Shown: in pieces, positions 8,622 to 21,232 of the stretch | Layout of the letters: each line of letters begins with the position of its first letter | Numbering within the stretch: position 1 is the stretch's first letter | DNA from: Holdemanella biformis DSM 3989 | Lineage (GTDB): Bacteria; Bacillota_I; Bacilli_A; Erysipelotrichales; Erysipelotrichaceae | Assembly: GCF_000156655.1 (NCBI RefSeq) | Contig: NZ_DS996841.1 | Coordinates: forward strand, 67,818 to 119,638 | DNA: 51,821 nt | Reading direction: 5' to 3' | Position numbers and translations under genes: made by a program | The notes under the pieces: model-generated | The model's database searches: none | Told to the model about the DNA's origin: nothing | Seen by the model: only the letters and a program-made list of their open reading frames with translations

Positions 8622-9260
8622 ATGAAAGTCATTGATTTAACACATACGATTTCTGAAGCTATGCCGGTTTACCCTGGAACCGAAAAGCCAAAACTCACTA
8701 CCGTAAATACATATTCAAAAGATGGATTTAAAGAAACACTGATTCAAATATATTCTCATGTGGGAACGCATATGGATCCACCTGCCCATATCTTTGCGAG
8801 CCAAAAAACATTGGATCAATTTTCACCGGAACAATTCATTGGTAAAGCTCTAGTCATTGATTGTAGAGATTTAAAAGAAGGACAATCCATCACAATTGAT
8901 AAAATCAATATAGACAAAGCTGTATCTGCAGACTTTCTTTTATTTAATTTAGGTTGGGACAAAAGATGGAAAGACGAGTCATACTTTAATGATTATCCAT
9001 GTATTGATGATGAAGTATTAGAATTTATCCTTCAAGGAAATTTTAAAGGCATAGGTTTTGATGTGATTGGATTAGATCCTATTCATGATGAAAATTTAAC
9101 TCGACACAAAGCTTTATTTAAAAATCGAGATATTGTGAATATTGAAAATCTTAAAAACCTAGATCAATGTGGAAATGACTTATTTTGGTTTAGTTGTTTT
9201 CCACTTAAAATTGAAAACTGCGATGGCTCACCCATTCGAGCTATAGCTTGGTACGATTAA
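8622..9260 (+). CDS. Cyclase-family metal hydrolase (KynB-like)
   Basis: A 212-residue member of the putative cyclase/arylformamidase family of Zn- or Mn-dependent amide and ester hydrolases. The family metal motif HxGTHxDxPxH appears as SHVGTHMDPPAHI, with His46, His50, Asp52 and His56 as likely ligands. The N-terminal DLTHTISEAMPVYPGT is typical. KynB acts on N-formylkynurenine, but no tryptophan-degradation genes lie nearby, so the substrate is open. AGGAGG lies 6 bases before the ATG. It is a single-gene unit ending in its own terminator, and divergent from dxr. Confidence 0.85.
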   Translation: MKVIDLTHTISEAMPVYPGTEKPKLTTVNTYSKDGFKETLIQIYSHVGTHMDPPAHIFASQKTLDQFSPEQFIGKALVIDCRDLKEGQSITIDKINIDKAVSADFLLFNLGWDKRWKDESYFNDYPCIDDEVLEFILQGNFKGIGFDVIGLDPIHDENLTRHKALFKNRDIVNIENLKNLDQCGNDLFWFSCFPLKIENCDGSPIRAIAWYD

Positions 9261-9261
9261 A

Positions 9262-9291
9262 GACCGGCAATTTAATTTACCGGCCTTTTAA
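9262..9291 (+). terminator. Terminator of the cyclase gene
   Basis: AAG-A-CCGG and CCGG-C-CTTTT arms around an AT-rich loop. It overlaps the stop codon of the convergent GGDEF pseudogene (9277-9279) and may serve both directions. Confidence 0.65.
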
Positions 9292-10407
9292 TTTCTTCTT
9301 TTCATCATATAATTGTTTATCGGCTTTGATAAACCAATCATTCCATTTACGCATTTCTTTTTTATATTGCGCATATCCAATACTTACATCTAAATCAAAC
9401 GGAAAAGATAATTGTTGTATATAAGTATGAATTCTTTGGCATAATCCTTCTACATCATTTCCTTTATAGACAATCACAAATTCATCGCCACCATAACGAG
9501 CAATAAAATCACTTTTTTCAATACAAGATTCTTTTAAACAGTTCGCGATGGCCTTTAATGCTAAATCCCCTTGCGTATGTCCATGCTCATCGTTGATTTT
9601 CTTAAATCTATTCACGTCCAACACTAACAAGTACATATTTAAATCTTGACTTCTTACGCACTCAAATAAATGCTGTTCCATACGATTACGGTTATTCAAT
9701 TGTGTTAATGGATCAATAGAAATCATTTGTTCTTCCAAACTAATATATACAATAAGGATACTAAGACTAGTTCCGACACAAAAGATAGGAACCTGGCGAA
9801 AAACATCTTGAAGCGTACCTACAATCATCATAACAGCCATGTATATTCCTAAAATCTGATAGGATTTCTTTTGTTGATAATTTTTTGCTCTACAACTATA
9901 CACATAAGCTTTATAAGCTCCTACAAGATAATATAAATCATTTATAAAAACATATAGAAGATAGAATGGTCCTTCTTGAAACTTTCCATTTTGATCAATT
10001 TTAAACAATATGCCATTTAATGGATTCATTAATAATAAAACAACACTTACAATCAAAGAAATTAAAGCTATAAGCGTTTGTCTTTTTTTGACATACTGTA
10101 TTTATAACATTGTTAAAATGTAGTTAAACCATGAAAAAGTACACAATGAAAAGAACAGAAAACTCATTTCATTCAAAAAAAGATTCTGCACATTACTCAT
10201 TCGTACTAAATCGGTTTGAAAATATAATATATGTACAAAGACAACTGCCAAAAAGCTGACTTTTTGACTGTTTTTCATCATGGAACGATACGTTTTAAAG
10301 CCTAGAATCAACATGATAGCTATACATATATAGTAGATTTCCGCAAAAAGAATTTCATTCATACAAATCCATTTTACCATGAAAAAAGACCATATCATCA
10401 AAGACAT
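9277..10407 (-). pseudogene. Membrane GGDEF protein interrupted by an in-frame stop
   Basis: Two pieces lie in the same reading frame. The first (10102-10407) gives an N-terminal hydrophobic segment ending SWFNYILTML, then a TAA at 10102-10104. Past it the frame stays open through IQYVKKRQTLIALIS into the second piece, which contains further helices and a GGDEF domain with intact ARYGGDEFVIV. The junction reads as one continuous membrane domain, so this looks like a single gene broken by a nonsense mutation. The second piece begins at a TTG with no convincing SD. The real start of the whole frame may be the ATG at 10362 (MNEILFAEIYY) rather than 10407. A short N-terminal peptide plus reinitiated GGDEF fragment is the alternative. 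It follows glgP by 17 bases. Confidence 0.75.
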
Positions 10408-10424
10408 GATCTTTTAAAGTATTT

Positions 10425-12839
10425 TTATTTTTCAAATGACAATGGTTTTAAATCCCAAATTTCTTTTGCGTATTCGCTAATTGTACGATCACTTGAGAAA
10501 TATCCAGACTTCGCAATGTTAATTAACATTGTCTTAGCCCAACGACTCTTATCCATGTAACGTGCTTGTACTTTTTCTTGCGCATATACATATGCTTCAA
10601 AGTCAGCTAATACGAAGAATTCATCATTACGCATCATTAAGTCGTTGTTGATCAACTTAAATTCATTTGGATCATTTGACCAAGTGCAGTTTTTAAGCGA
10701 ATCAATTACCATACGAATATTGTAGCTTGAATTATATAAATTCCATGCATTATATGAGTTTTCATGACGAAGTTCATTAATGTCTTCTACATGTAAACCG
10801 AAGATTTCAGCATTTTCATATCCAACACGCTCAACAATTTCAACATTAGCACCATCTAATGTTCCAAGTGTAATAGCACCATTCATCATGTATTTCATGT
10901 TTCCAGTACCACTTGCTTCTTTACCAGCTGTAGAAATCTGTTCAGAAACATCTGCAGCGTTCAATAAGATTTCGGCAATAGAAACTGAATAGTTAGGAAT
11001 GAATACAACCTTCATATATTTAGAAATTTCTGGATCATTATTAACCACATTGGCAACCATGTTGATTAATTTAATGATTTCCTTCGCTAAATCATAGCTA
11101 GCTGCAGCTTTTGCAGAATAGAAGAATGTACGAGGATAAATTCTGAATGAAGGATCTTGTTTCATTCTTAGATATAAATACATTACATGGAAGATATTTA
11201 ATAATTGACGTTTGTATGCATGTAAACGTTTTGCCTGGCAATCAAAAATTGAATTTACATCAATATCGATACCAAGATTTTCTTTTACATAAGCAGCTAA
11301 GATCTTTTTACGCTCTAATTTCACATCCATGAATTTAGTTTGTAAAGCTTCATCTTCAACATGTGCCATTAAATCTTCTAATTTTTCTGGATTTGTTTTG
11401 AACTCATCACCAATTGTTTCTTCTAACAACTTTGTTAATTGAGGGTTAGAGAACAACAACCATCTACGATGTGTAATACCATTTGTTTTATTGTTAAATT
11501 TATTTGGATAAATTGTCACAAAATCTTTGAACACATCATTTACTAAAATTTCAGAGTGAAGTTTTGCAACACCATTTACACTATGTGAACCAACAACAGC
11601 CAAATTAGCCATGTGAACTTGTCCTTCTTTAAGGATAGAAACATTGTTGAAAATTCCACATAATCCTCTATGATCTACATCATATTTAAAACGACGGTTA
11701 ATTTCTTCAATGATCATATATAGACGTGGCAACAATGAACGAACCATGTCTTGTGGCCATTTTTCTAGGGCTTCTGCCATAACTGTATGGTTTGTATACG
11801 CAACCGTCTTTGTTACGATATTCCATGCATCATCCCAATCATAGAAATAGTCATCTAATAATACACGCATTAATTCAGGAATAACTAATACTGGGTGTGT
11901 ATCATTTAATTGGATTGCAACTTTATCTCCTAAGTTATCTAAACTTGGATATACACGTAAGTGTGAACGAATAATTTGATCGATACCAGCGCATACGAAG
12001 AAGTATTCTTGTGTTAAACGTAGACGTTTTCCTTCGATTGTTGAATCATCTGGATATACATTTGCTGTAATAGCTGTTACTTGATTTAAATATTCATTTA
12101 ATCCACCTGAGTTTACAGAATCTTCATCAACTTCTGCATCCCATAAACGAAGTGTATTTGTAGTTGTTGTGTGGTATCCTACGATTGGTTCATCATAAGG
12201 TACAGCACGTACAACAAAATCCGGGTGATGTTGTGCATGGAATTTTCCATATCCATCCATATATCCATCAACATATCCACCAAATTTTACTTTAACAGCA
12301 TGTTGAGGTTTCCATACTTCCCAAACATTACCATTTTTTAACCAGCAATCTGGCAATTCAATTTGTTGGTTATTTTCAATTTTTTGTTTAAACAAACCAT
12401 AACGATAACGAATACAGTTACCATGTCCGGCTAAATCAAGAGATGCTAACGAATCCATGAAACAAGCAGCTAGTCTTCCTAAACCACCATTTCCTAATCC
12501 TGCATCGCTTTCAATATTTTCCATGTCATTAATGTCCATACCTAAATCTTTTAATCCATCTTTTACAACATCATAAATGTTAAGGTTCATTAGGTTGCTA
12601 GTCATTAAACGACCCATCAAAAATTCCATAGAAAAATAATAAAGCTGTTTCGATTCCGTTTTCTTGATCGCATTTTTTGTTTCTCTCCAATGCTCTCCAG
12701 CAAAATCACGAATCATGTTACCTAGGACAATATATCTCTCCTCTGGATATGTATCTTCAAAATCACGTCCGTAGGCATCAGAAACAGCTTCTTTAAAATT
12801 CTCTTTAAAACTATCTTTAGACTCAAATAGATGTGGCAT
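10425..12839 (-). CDS. glgP: Glycogen/maltodextrin phosphorylase
   Basis: Releases glucose 1-phosphate from alpha-1,4-glucans using phosphate and pyridoxal phosphate. At 804 residues it is the usual bacterial length. The PLP-binding site EASGTGNMKYMMNGA is intact, with the Schiff-base lysine at about residue 649. The N-terminal ESDAGLGNGGLGRLAACFMDS and the QLNDTHPVLVIPELMR block are also classic. AAGGAG precedes the ATG, and a good sigma-A promoter sits directly upstream. There are no glgBCDA genes here, so it stands apart from a glycogen operon. Confidence 0.97.
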   Translation of the reverse strand: MPHLFESKDSFKENFKEAVSDAYGRDFEDTYPEERYIVLGNMIRDFAGEHWRETKNAIKKTESKQLYYFSMEFLMGRLMTSNLMNLNIYDVVKDGLKDLGMDINDMENIESDAGLGNGGLGRLAACFMDSLASLDLAGHGNCIRYRYGLFKQKIENNQQIELPDCWLKNGNVWEVWKPQHAVKVKFGGYVDGYMDGYGKFHAQHHPDFVVRAVPYDEPIVGYHTTTTNTLRLWDAEVDEDSVNSGGLNEYLNQVTAITANVYPDDSTIEGKRLRLTQEYFFVCAGIDQIIRSHLRVYPSLDNLGDKVAIQLNDTHPVLVIPELMRVLLDDYFYDWDDAWNIVTKTVAYTNHTVMAEALEKWPQDMVRSLLPRLYMIIEEINRRFKYDVDHRGLCGIFNNVSILKEGQVHMANLAVVGSHSVNGVAKLHSEILVNDVFKDFVTIYPNKFNNKTNGITHRRWLLFSNPQLTKLLEETIGDEFKTNPEKLEDLMAHVEDEALQTKFMDVKLERKKILAAYVKENLGIDIDVNSIFDCQAKRLHAYKRQLLNIFHVMYLYLRMKQDPSFRIYPRTFFYSAKAAASYDLAKEIIKLINMVANVVNNDPEISKYMKVVFIPNYSVSIAEILLNAADVSEQISTAGKEASGTGNMKYMMNGAITLGTLDGANVEIVERVGYENAEIFGLHVEDINELRHENSYNAWNLYNSSYNIRMVIDSLKNCTWSNDPNEFKLINNDLMMRNDEFFVLADFEAYVYAQEKVQARYMDKSRWAKTMLINIAKSGYFSSDRTISEYAKEIWDLKPLSFEK

Positions 12840-12868
12840 AATCTAAAATCTCCTTCCAACGCCTTTAT

Positions 12869-12898
12869 ATTATACCTTTATTTGAGCCTATTTTTCAA
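12869..12898 (-). promoter_or_regulatory. Sigma-A promoter of glgP
   Basis: Minus strand TTGAAA, 18-base spacer, TATAAT, then AAGGAG and the ATG at 12839. Confidence 0.7.
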
Positions 12899-12900
12899 CT

Positions 12901-13419
12901 TTATCCCACTTTAAATACGTCAAACTGCCAAAAATAACCCACTGTTTTATGCGTTCCAATGTATTCATCACCCAGTAAACGACGAATTGTGGCAATATGT
13001 ACAGTTAAAGTATTATCTAAAATCTCATGGTGATAAGCTTGTTCCAAGTAAAAGACCAACGCATTTCTTGAAACTGTCTTATGCGGTACATCCATTAATG
13101 TTGTAATAATTGTAAAGGCTGCTTTAGAAACCATAATTTTTTCAAGTCCCTTTTGAATAATATTCGAATCCATATCAATCAACAGATCTCCAGTTTTATA
13201 TAACCCTCTTTTTCTTCGAACATTTTCAATATCCATATGAATTAAACCATTACTATAATTTGTAACCTCATCATTGACCTTCATATTCTGACAAAGCATG
13301 GCCGGTGTTTTATAATACACCTGTCCGTTTTCTTCAATACGATCAATGGGATATCCATTATTTAAAAGCCACTCCAACAATTCTAGATCCACTTCTGTGA
13401 TCAACTTACAAAATTTCAT
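12901..13419 (-). CDS. Orphan winged-helix regulator (OmpR/PhoB-type DNA-binding domain)
   Basis: A 172-residue protein with no response-regulator receiver domain. The C-terminal 100 residues fit the OmpR-type winged helix: a recognition region VHIATIRRLLGDEYIGTHKTVGYFWQF resembles the VHIxRLRKKL...IxTVRGxGY pattern of that family. The N-terminal half (LLEWLLNNGYPIDRIEENGQ) is not recognised and may be a sensing or dimerisation part. It lies upstream of glgP on the same strand, but glgP has its own promoter. Target genes are unknown; a palindrome in its own leader (13445-13454) suggests autoregulation. Confidence 0.65.
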   Translation of the reverse strand: MKFCKLITEVDLELLEWLLNNGYPIDRIEENGQVYYKTPAMLCQNMKVNDEVTNYSNGLIHMDIENVRRKRGLYKTGDLLIDMDSNIIQKGLEKIMVSKAAFTIITTLMDVPHKTVSRNALVFYLEQAYHHEILDNTLTVHIATIRRLLGDEYIGTHKTVGYFWQFDVFKVG

Positions 13420-13444
13420 TTACACTCTCCTATTTCTAACCATT

Positions 13445-13454
13445 TCACATGTGA
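13445..13454. promoter_or_regulatory. Palindrome in the leader of the winged-helix regulator
   Basis: A perfect 10-bp palindrome TCACATGTGA lies 26 bases upstream of the regulator ATG. A related half, TTCACATTAATATG (minus strand, near 13483), lies upstream. It could be an operator for this protein; this is inference. Confidence 0.3.
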
Positions 13455-13532
13455 CTCACTATATTAAGTATCCCATATTAATGTGAATTTAACATGAAAA
13501 AATAACCAAAAACTAAAATGTGCAAATAATAA

Positions 13533-14324
13533 TCAAAATAAATCAATTTTTCCAAAACAAGTAATACCCTTATCGATGATCATGCCACCATCTTCATAGA
13601 TTCCATATATGGAAATTCCTTTTTCTTCTTTGACTTTTTCAATACTTTCCATTTGAATCTTACTTCTTCTAAAATGGGGTTCAATATCAAAACCGGATAA
13701 ACAACCTAAACCATTTTGATACGAAAATTTTGGATAATCTTCATCCGGACTTATATGATACAAATCCAGTTGAATCATAGCTCCAGCACTATATCCAATC
13801 ATAATACCCTTATAATTTTTAATGATTTTCTTTAACTTCTTTTCCTTAATACGCTTCATCATCAAATCTGGAGCTCCACCTGTCAACATTAAAATGGAAC
13901 TATTTAATATTTTCATCTTCATTTCATCAATTGTATCTTTAAAATAATTTACCCATACAATTTGCTCATCACAAATACCATATTTATGGAATACATCTTG
14001 ATTTGAACGATACCATATGCCTTGTCCTGGTGCATATTGTTTATTCCAGTCAACCTCATTTTTTGTATCATCAAAGAAACTAAATGGTAATATACAAACA
14101 CGATCCTGTTTTGAAATATACTTTTTTAAATTCATATAGATCCATTTTTCATCGATCATACTCGTGTTGAGCAATATATGGACTGGATTTTCTAAGCCCT
14201 TTACTTCTTTTACTGTATCAAACGTATATGGTTTACTATTTTCAAACTCCTCAAAACATTTCATATCCCCACTAGCTTCATGCATCGTTACTACATTATT
14301 CTTTTGATCAATATATAATTTCAT
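13533..14324 (-). CDS. Peptidase E-like protein (family S51)
   Basis: A 263-residue class-I glutamine-amidotransferase-fold protein. The nucleophile elbow GYSAGAM carries the serine typical of peptidase S51 (aspartyl dipeptidase PepE, cyanophycinase). The preceding MLTGGAPDLMMKRIKE and the later EPHFRRSKIQME region, with a candidate catalytic His, fit the family. It probably cleaves Asp-X dipeptides, but the substrate is not proved by sequence. GGAGG lies 9 bases before the ATG, right behind the terminator of the upstream gene, so transcription may depend on readthrough. Confidence 0.8.
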   Translation of the reverse strand: MKLYIDQKNNVVTMHEASGDMKCFEEFENSKPYTFDTVKEVKGLENPVHILLNTSMIDEKWIYMNLKKYISKQDRVCILPFSFFDDTKNEVDWNKQYAPGQGIWYRSNQDVFHKYGICDEQIVWVNYFKDTIDEMKMKILNSSILMLTGGAPDLMMKRIKEKKLKKIIKNYKGIMIGYSAGAMIQLDLYHISPDEDYPKFSYQNGLGCLSGFDIEPHFRRSKIQMESIEKVKEEKGISIYGIYEDGGMIIDKGITCFGKIDLF

Positions 14325-14341
14325 TTTTGTTTTACCTCCAA

Positions 14342-14370
14342 GAAAAAAGATGGACGCTTATTGTCCATCC
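14342..14370 (-). terminator. Terminator of the membrane-anchored protein gene
   Basis: Minus strand GATGGAC and GTCCATC arms followed by TTTTTTCTT. It overlaps the stop codon at 14358-14360. Confidence 0.8.
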
Positions 14371-14996
14371 TCTTCATTTTGTGCATTTGCGCTATTCTGT
14401 TGAATTTGTTCACTTGCTGCTTTTAATTGATTTGAAAGCTCTGCATCTTTAGCGGCTGTCATATTGTCTGTTATAGGACCACTACTTGCACCTGTCTTTG
14501 TCAATTTTAAATATGTCCAACCATCCGCAGTATGTGTATCATCAATTAAATAATTATAAGAATCGATTTCTAAATCATACATTTTTGATCCATCTTTGTT
14601 TGTAAAATATGTATCAATTGGAAGTTGCTCATTCACAATATTATAAGCACTATCAATAGCTGCACTTGCCACATCATCCGTAGCACTATCTACCAAATCA
14701 ATATGTACTCTAAGTGTAGCACTCAATAGATTCACACTTACTTTATCTACATTTTCAATATTAGAAAGTGCACTCTCTAATGATGAAATATTATCATCCG
14801 TAATAGCTGGATCTAAATCTGTTTTAGAAAAACGACTTCCTTCAACAGGATGATTTTGCCCACCTATACTCGTCAATAATACATAACCCACAATCACAAC
14901 CGGAATCAAAATTATAATTAACGTAAACCATACAAGTTTATGTCCTTGTCCTTTAGATTTATTGGAAGCAACTCTTTTACGTTTCATCTTGGCCAT
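14358..14996 (-). CDS. Membrane-anchored extracellular protein, function unknown
   Basis: A 212-residue protein with a basic N-terminus (MAKMKRKRVASNKSKGQG), one strong membrane helix at about 22-42 (LVWFTLIIILIPVVIVGYVL) and an acidic extracytoplasmic domain rich in Ser, Asp and Asn. This is a type II single-pass topology. The low-complexity C-terminus (QQNSANAQNEEDGQ) looks disordered. No catalytic motif or known domain is recognised. It has an AGGAGG SD, its own -10 and its own terminator, and lies just downstream of gatB. Confidence 0.65.
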   Translation of the reverse strand: MAKMKRKRVASNKSKGQGHKLVWFTLIIILIPVVIVGYVLLTSIGGQNHPVEGSRFSKTDLDPAITDDNISSLESALSNIENVDKVSVNLLSATLRVHIDLVDSATDDVASAAIDSAYNIVNEQLPIDTYFTNKDGSKMYDLEIDSYNYLIDDTHTADGWTYLKLTKTGASSGPITDNMTAAKDAELSNQLKAASEQIQQNSANAQNEEDGQ

Positions 14997-15020
14997 AAAA
15001 AACCTCCTAACAACATTATT

Positions 15021-15048
15021 ATTATACCACAGGATATAAAAACATTAA
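15021..15048 (-). promoter_or_regulatory. Promoter of the membrane-anchored protein gene
   Basis: Minus strand TTAATG, 16-base spacer, perfect TATAAT (rc 15021-15026). The -35 overlaps the T-tract of the gatB terminator. Confidence 0.5.
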
Positions 15049-15071
15049 AAGTCTGAATGAATCAGACTTTT
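15042..15071 (-). terminator. Terminator of the gat operon
   Basis: Minus strand AAAGTCTGA and TCAGACTTT arms, then TTAATGTTTTT, directly after the gatB stop. Confidence 0.7.
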
Positions 15072-16491
15072 ATCTTTTCTTTAATTCTTCTTGAATCAAT
15101 TCGTTTGTACGCTTAGGATTTGCCTGTCCACGACTTGCCTTCATGACCTGTCCAACCAAGAATCCTACAGCACGATCCTTACCATTTTTAAAATCTTCAA
15201 TAGATTGAGGGTTGGCATCTAAAACACTATTGACGATTGCCAAAATAGCACCATCATCACTCACTTGTTTCATTCCCTTTTCTTCGATGACCTTCTTAGG
15301 ATCTTTTCCTTGCATAACTTCTTCAAAGACGACTTTACCTTGTTTACCACTAATTTCACCAGCCTCAATAACATTGATCAAACTAGCTAAGTTTTCACTT
15401 GAACAAGGCACATTTTTGAAGTTTAAGTTATTTTTATTTAAATAAGCTGAAACATCCCCGATCACCCAGTTACATGCTTTTTTCGCAAATTTTGTAGATT
15501 TCAATACTTCTTCAAAGAAATCCGCCATTTCACGATCTGAAACCAATACACTCGCATCATATTCACTAAGTTCATAATCTTTCATGAAACGTGCTAAACG
15601 TGCATCTGGAAGCTCTTCTAAGTTATCTTGAATGGATTTAACCCAGTCAAGATCTAATTGGATTGGGAAAATATTTGGTTCTGGGAAATATTTATAGTCA
15701 ACATTTCCTTCTTTTTTACGCATTAGAATTGTAGTCTTTTGTGCTTCATCATAACGACGAGTCGCCTGTTCTACTTTTTCACCTGCATCTAACAAGGCAC
15801 TTTGACGTTCAATTTCAGCTTGAACTGCCTTTTGTACATTCGCAATCGAGTTCAAGTTCTTGATTTCTGTCTTTGTTCCTAAAGTATCTTTATCTTTACT
15901 CAACGAAATATTGACATCACAACGCATACTTCCCTCTTCCATCTTAACGTCACTGACATTCAAATATAGAAGGTTTTTACGTAAGGTTTCTACATAAGCC
16001 GCTGCTTCTTTTGCGCTATGCATATCTGGCTTAGATACAATTTCAATCAATGGCGTACCCGCACGGTTGAAATCAATATAAGTACCTGTCTCTTTATGGA
16101 ACTGTTTTGCGGTATCCTCTTCCATATGAATACGTTCGATACGAATTTGTTTCTTTTTGCCATCTACATCAATTTCTACATAACCATTTGTTCCGATTGG
16201 ATGGAATTGTTGTGTAATTTGAAATCCCTTAGGAAGATCTGAATAATAATAGTTTTTACGGTCAAAACGAACCAATGTTTCTAGATCACAATGCATAGCT
16301 GTACATGCCTTAATAGCTAAAGCTACTGCCTCTTTATTTACACAAGGTAAACATCCAGGATGTCCTAAATCAACAACGCTTGTACATGTATTTGCCGTTT
16401 CTCCAAAACGAACGGGAGCACCTGAAAACATTTTTGTGTTTGTCTTTAATTCACAGTGAATTTCAATACCAATTGTTACAAAATAATTCAT
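15070..16491 (-). CDS. gatB: Aspartyl/glutamyl-tRNA amidotransferase subunit B
   Basis: Subunit of GatCAB, which converts Glu-tRNA-Gln (and Asp-tRNA-Asn) to the amidated form. At 473 residues it is of normal length. Signatures are IGIEIHCELKTNTKMFSG at the start and the kinase-like core (RFDRKNYYYSDLPKGFQITQ). The C-terminal YqeY-like tail reads GFLVGQVMKASRGQANPKRTNELI. The ATG at 16491 is chosen: GGAGGGATAGGA precedes it, and it begins 2 bases after the gatA stop. A longer frame from a GTG at 16530 overlaps gatA and lacks this SD. It is the last gene of the pcrA-ligA-camS-gatCAB cluster. Confidence 0.96.
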   Translation of the reverse strand: MNYFVTIGIEIHCELKTNTKMFSGAPVRFGETANTCTSVVDLGHPGCLPCVNKEAVALAIKACTAMHCDLETLVRFDRKNYYYSDLPKGFQITQQFHPIGTNGYVEIDVDGKKKQIRIERIHMEEDTAKQFHKETGTYIDFNRAGTPLIEIVSKPDMHSAKEAAAYVETLRKNLLYLNVSDVKMEEGSMRCDVNISLSKDKDTLGTKTEIKNLNSIANVQKAVQAEIERQSALLDAGEKVEQATRRYDEAQKTTILMRKKEGNVDYKYFPEPNIFPIQLDLDWVKSIQDNLEELPDARLARFMKDYELSEYDASVLVSDREMADFFEEVLKSTKFAKKACNWVIGDVSAYLNKNNLNFKNVPCSSENLASLINVIEAGEISGKQGKVVFEEVMQGKDPKKVIEEKGMKQVSDDGAILAIVNSVLDANPQSIEDFKNGKDRAVGFLVGQVMKASRGQANPKRTNELIQEELKKR

Positions 16492-16493
16492 TC

Positions 16494-17867
16494 CTATCCC
16501 TCCACACATTGTCCTTTTAAACCAGTGCACTCTTCAATAGCACTTGACACATCAAACATTTTTTGTTCTTCAAATGGCTTACAAGTTAAATTCACAGCTA
16601 CAGGCATAGAATCAACTTTACCTAAAGGAAGTGTAATACTTGGATAACCAGAGAAATTTTGTAGTTGCATATGCTCTTCGGCAAAACTAGATACACCAAA
16701 ACGAACATTTGAACTTTCATGGATCAATGGTGCAATTGTTGGTGCTGCAACACTTAATACAGCATCACATTCTTCAAACATCTTCGCATAAGCTTGAACA
16801 ATTAAACGACGAATCTTTTGTGCTTTTCTAAATAAACGATCTTGGTTTTCTTCAAATAAAGAATAAGAGCCAATCACAAAACGAGCACGAACATAACTTG
16901 AGAACCCTTTTGTACGTGTATTTGTCATGACCTCTTCTAAATCTTGACCTTCTTCACGCATACCAAAACGAATACCATCTAAATTTGAATGGTTGGCCGT
17001 TGCTTCTGCATTCGCAATTGTTTTATAAACAGGGGCAATCAATTCCATGTATTCTTTTGGCATTTCAACATTGACAATTTTTGCCCCTTTTTCTTCTAAT
17101 TTAGAAACTAAGGCATTAAATTGCGCTTTTAACTCTTCATTTTCAACTTCATCTAAAACGGTTTTAAATACACCAATTGTTTTATTTGTAAGATCGCTAT
17201 TCAATAATTTCGAATATTCGCCAACTTCTTTGTAGCTTGAAGTCATATCATGGTCATCACGACCTGCCAAAACTTCTAAAGCTAAAGCTGCATCTTTTAC
17301 ATTTGTCGTAAAATATCCAACGTGATCCAAAGAACTTGCATAAGGAATAATTCCATAACGTGAAATACGTCCATAAGTTGGTTTTACACCAACAACACCA
17401 CAATATGCTGCAGGTTTTCGAACACTATCACCTGTATCTGTACCGATTGCCAAAGGTACACATCCTGCGGCAACTAAAGCTGCACATCCTCCACTAGATC
17501 CTCCAGGAATACGATCTAGATCATAAGGATTGTGTACGGCTCCTGTATAGGCATTTTTATTGGTTCCGCCCATACCAAGCTCATCCATACTTGCTTTACA
17601 TATAAAATCAGCACCCGCTTCTCTTAATTTCTTAACGATTGTCGCATCATAAACAGGAACATAGTTATCTAAAATACGACTGCTTGCCGTAGTTTTGATA
17701 CCACAAGTAGAAATATTATCTTTCAATGCGACTGGAACACCTGCAAGTTTTCCTGCATTTGTGTTTGCATCTTCATCGATCATAGTTACAACCGCATTTA
17801 ACTTCGGTTGTACGGCATTGATTTTTTCAATAGCCACATTTTTATTTACACAATTTGAAATTTCCAT
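16494..17867 (-). CDS. gatA: Glutamyl-tRNA(Gln) amidotransferase subunit A
   Basis: Amidase subunit of GatCAB, releasing ammonia from glutamine. The 457-residue protein has the amidase signature: the catalytic Lys in VPVALKDNIS, the GGSSGGCAALVAAG loop with the cis-Ser, and the nucleophile Ser in GTDTGDSVRKPAAYCG. The usual GG before that serine is GD here, a variation I believe occurs in some low-GC relatives. It begins 1 base after gatC and precedes gatB by 2 bases, so the three are translationally linked. Confidence 0.96.
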   Translation of the reverse strand: MEISNCVNKNVAIEKINAVQPKLNAVVTMIDEDANTNAGKLAGVPVALKDNISTCGIKTTASSRILDNYVPVYDATIVKKLREAGADFICKASMDELGMGGTNKNAYTGAVHNPYDLDRIPGGSSGGCAALVAAGCVPLAIGTDTGDSVRKPAAYCGVVGVKPTYGRISRYGIIPYASSLDHVGYFTTNVKDAALALEVLAGRDDHDMTSSYKEVGEYSKLLNSDLTNKTIGVFKTVLDEVENEELKAQFNALVSKLEEKGAKIVNVEMPKEYMELIAPVYKTIANAEATANHSNLDGIRFGMREEGQDLEEVMTNTRTKGFSSYVRARFVIGSYSLFEENQDRLFRKAQKIRRLIVQAYAKMFEECDAVLSVAAPTIAPLIHESSNVRFGVSSFAEEHMQLQNFSGYPSITLPLGKVDSMPVAVNLTCKPFEEQKMFDVSSAIEECTGLKGQCVEG

Positions 17868-17868
17868 C

Positions 17869-18162
17869 TTACTTCACCACCTTTGGAACGTGAACATGTC
17901 CCATACGAGCATCTTTAACATTTTTTAATGCTTCTTCTTGCGTTAATACGTCACTTACAACATCTTCTCTTAAGAAGACTGTAGGTGTTTCAAAAGGATA
18001 GACCATAGGTTCTACCCCTTGGGTGTCCACTTTTTCAAAAAGGGATACTTGCTTCTCGACGGCAACAAAATCTTTTTTCAATTCTTCGATTTCTTCGTCA
18101 CTCAAATCAAACTTTAAGTCGTTTGCTAATTTGTGAAAATATTCTGTACTGAACTTTTCCAT
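17869..18162 (-). CDS. gatC: Aspartyl/glutamyl-tRNA amidotransferase subunit C
   Basis: A 97-residue small subunit that clamps GatA to GatB. The LANDLKFDLSDEEIEELKKD start and the FLREDVV...DARMGHVHVPKVV end match the family. A strong AGGAGG precedes the ATG. It lies 9 bases after camS and one base before gatA. Confidence 0.92.
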   Translation of the reverse strand: MEKFSTEYFHKLANDLKFDLSDEEIEELKKDFVAVEKQVSLFEKVDTQGVEPMVYPFETPTVFLREDVVSDVLTQEEALKNVKDARMGHVHVPKVVK

Positions 18163-18171
18163 ATTCTCCTC

Positions 18172-21232
<3,061 letters not shown>

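Noticed and set aside
10057-10101. Two separate genes at 9277-10056 and 10102-10407
   Set aside because: Both lie in the same frame with only sense codons between them apart from the single TAA. The downstream part lacks an SD and a good start, so one broken gene is simpler.
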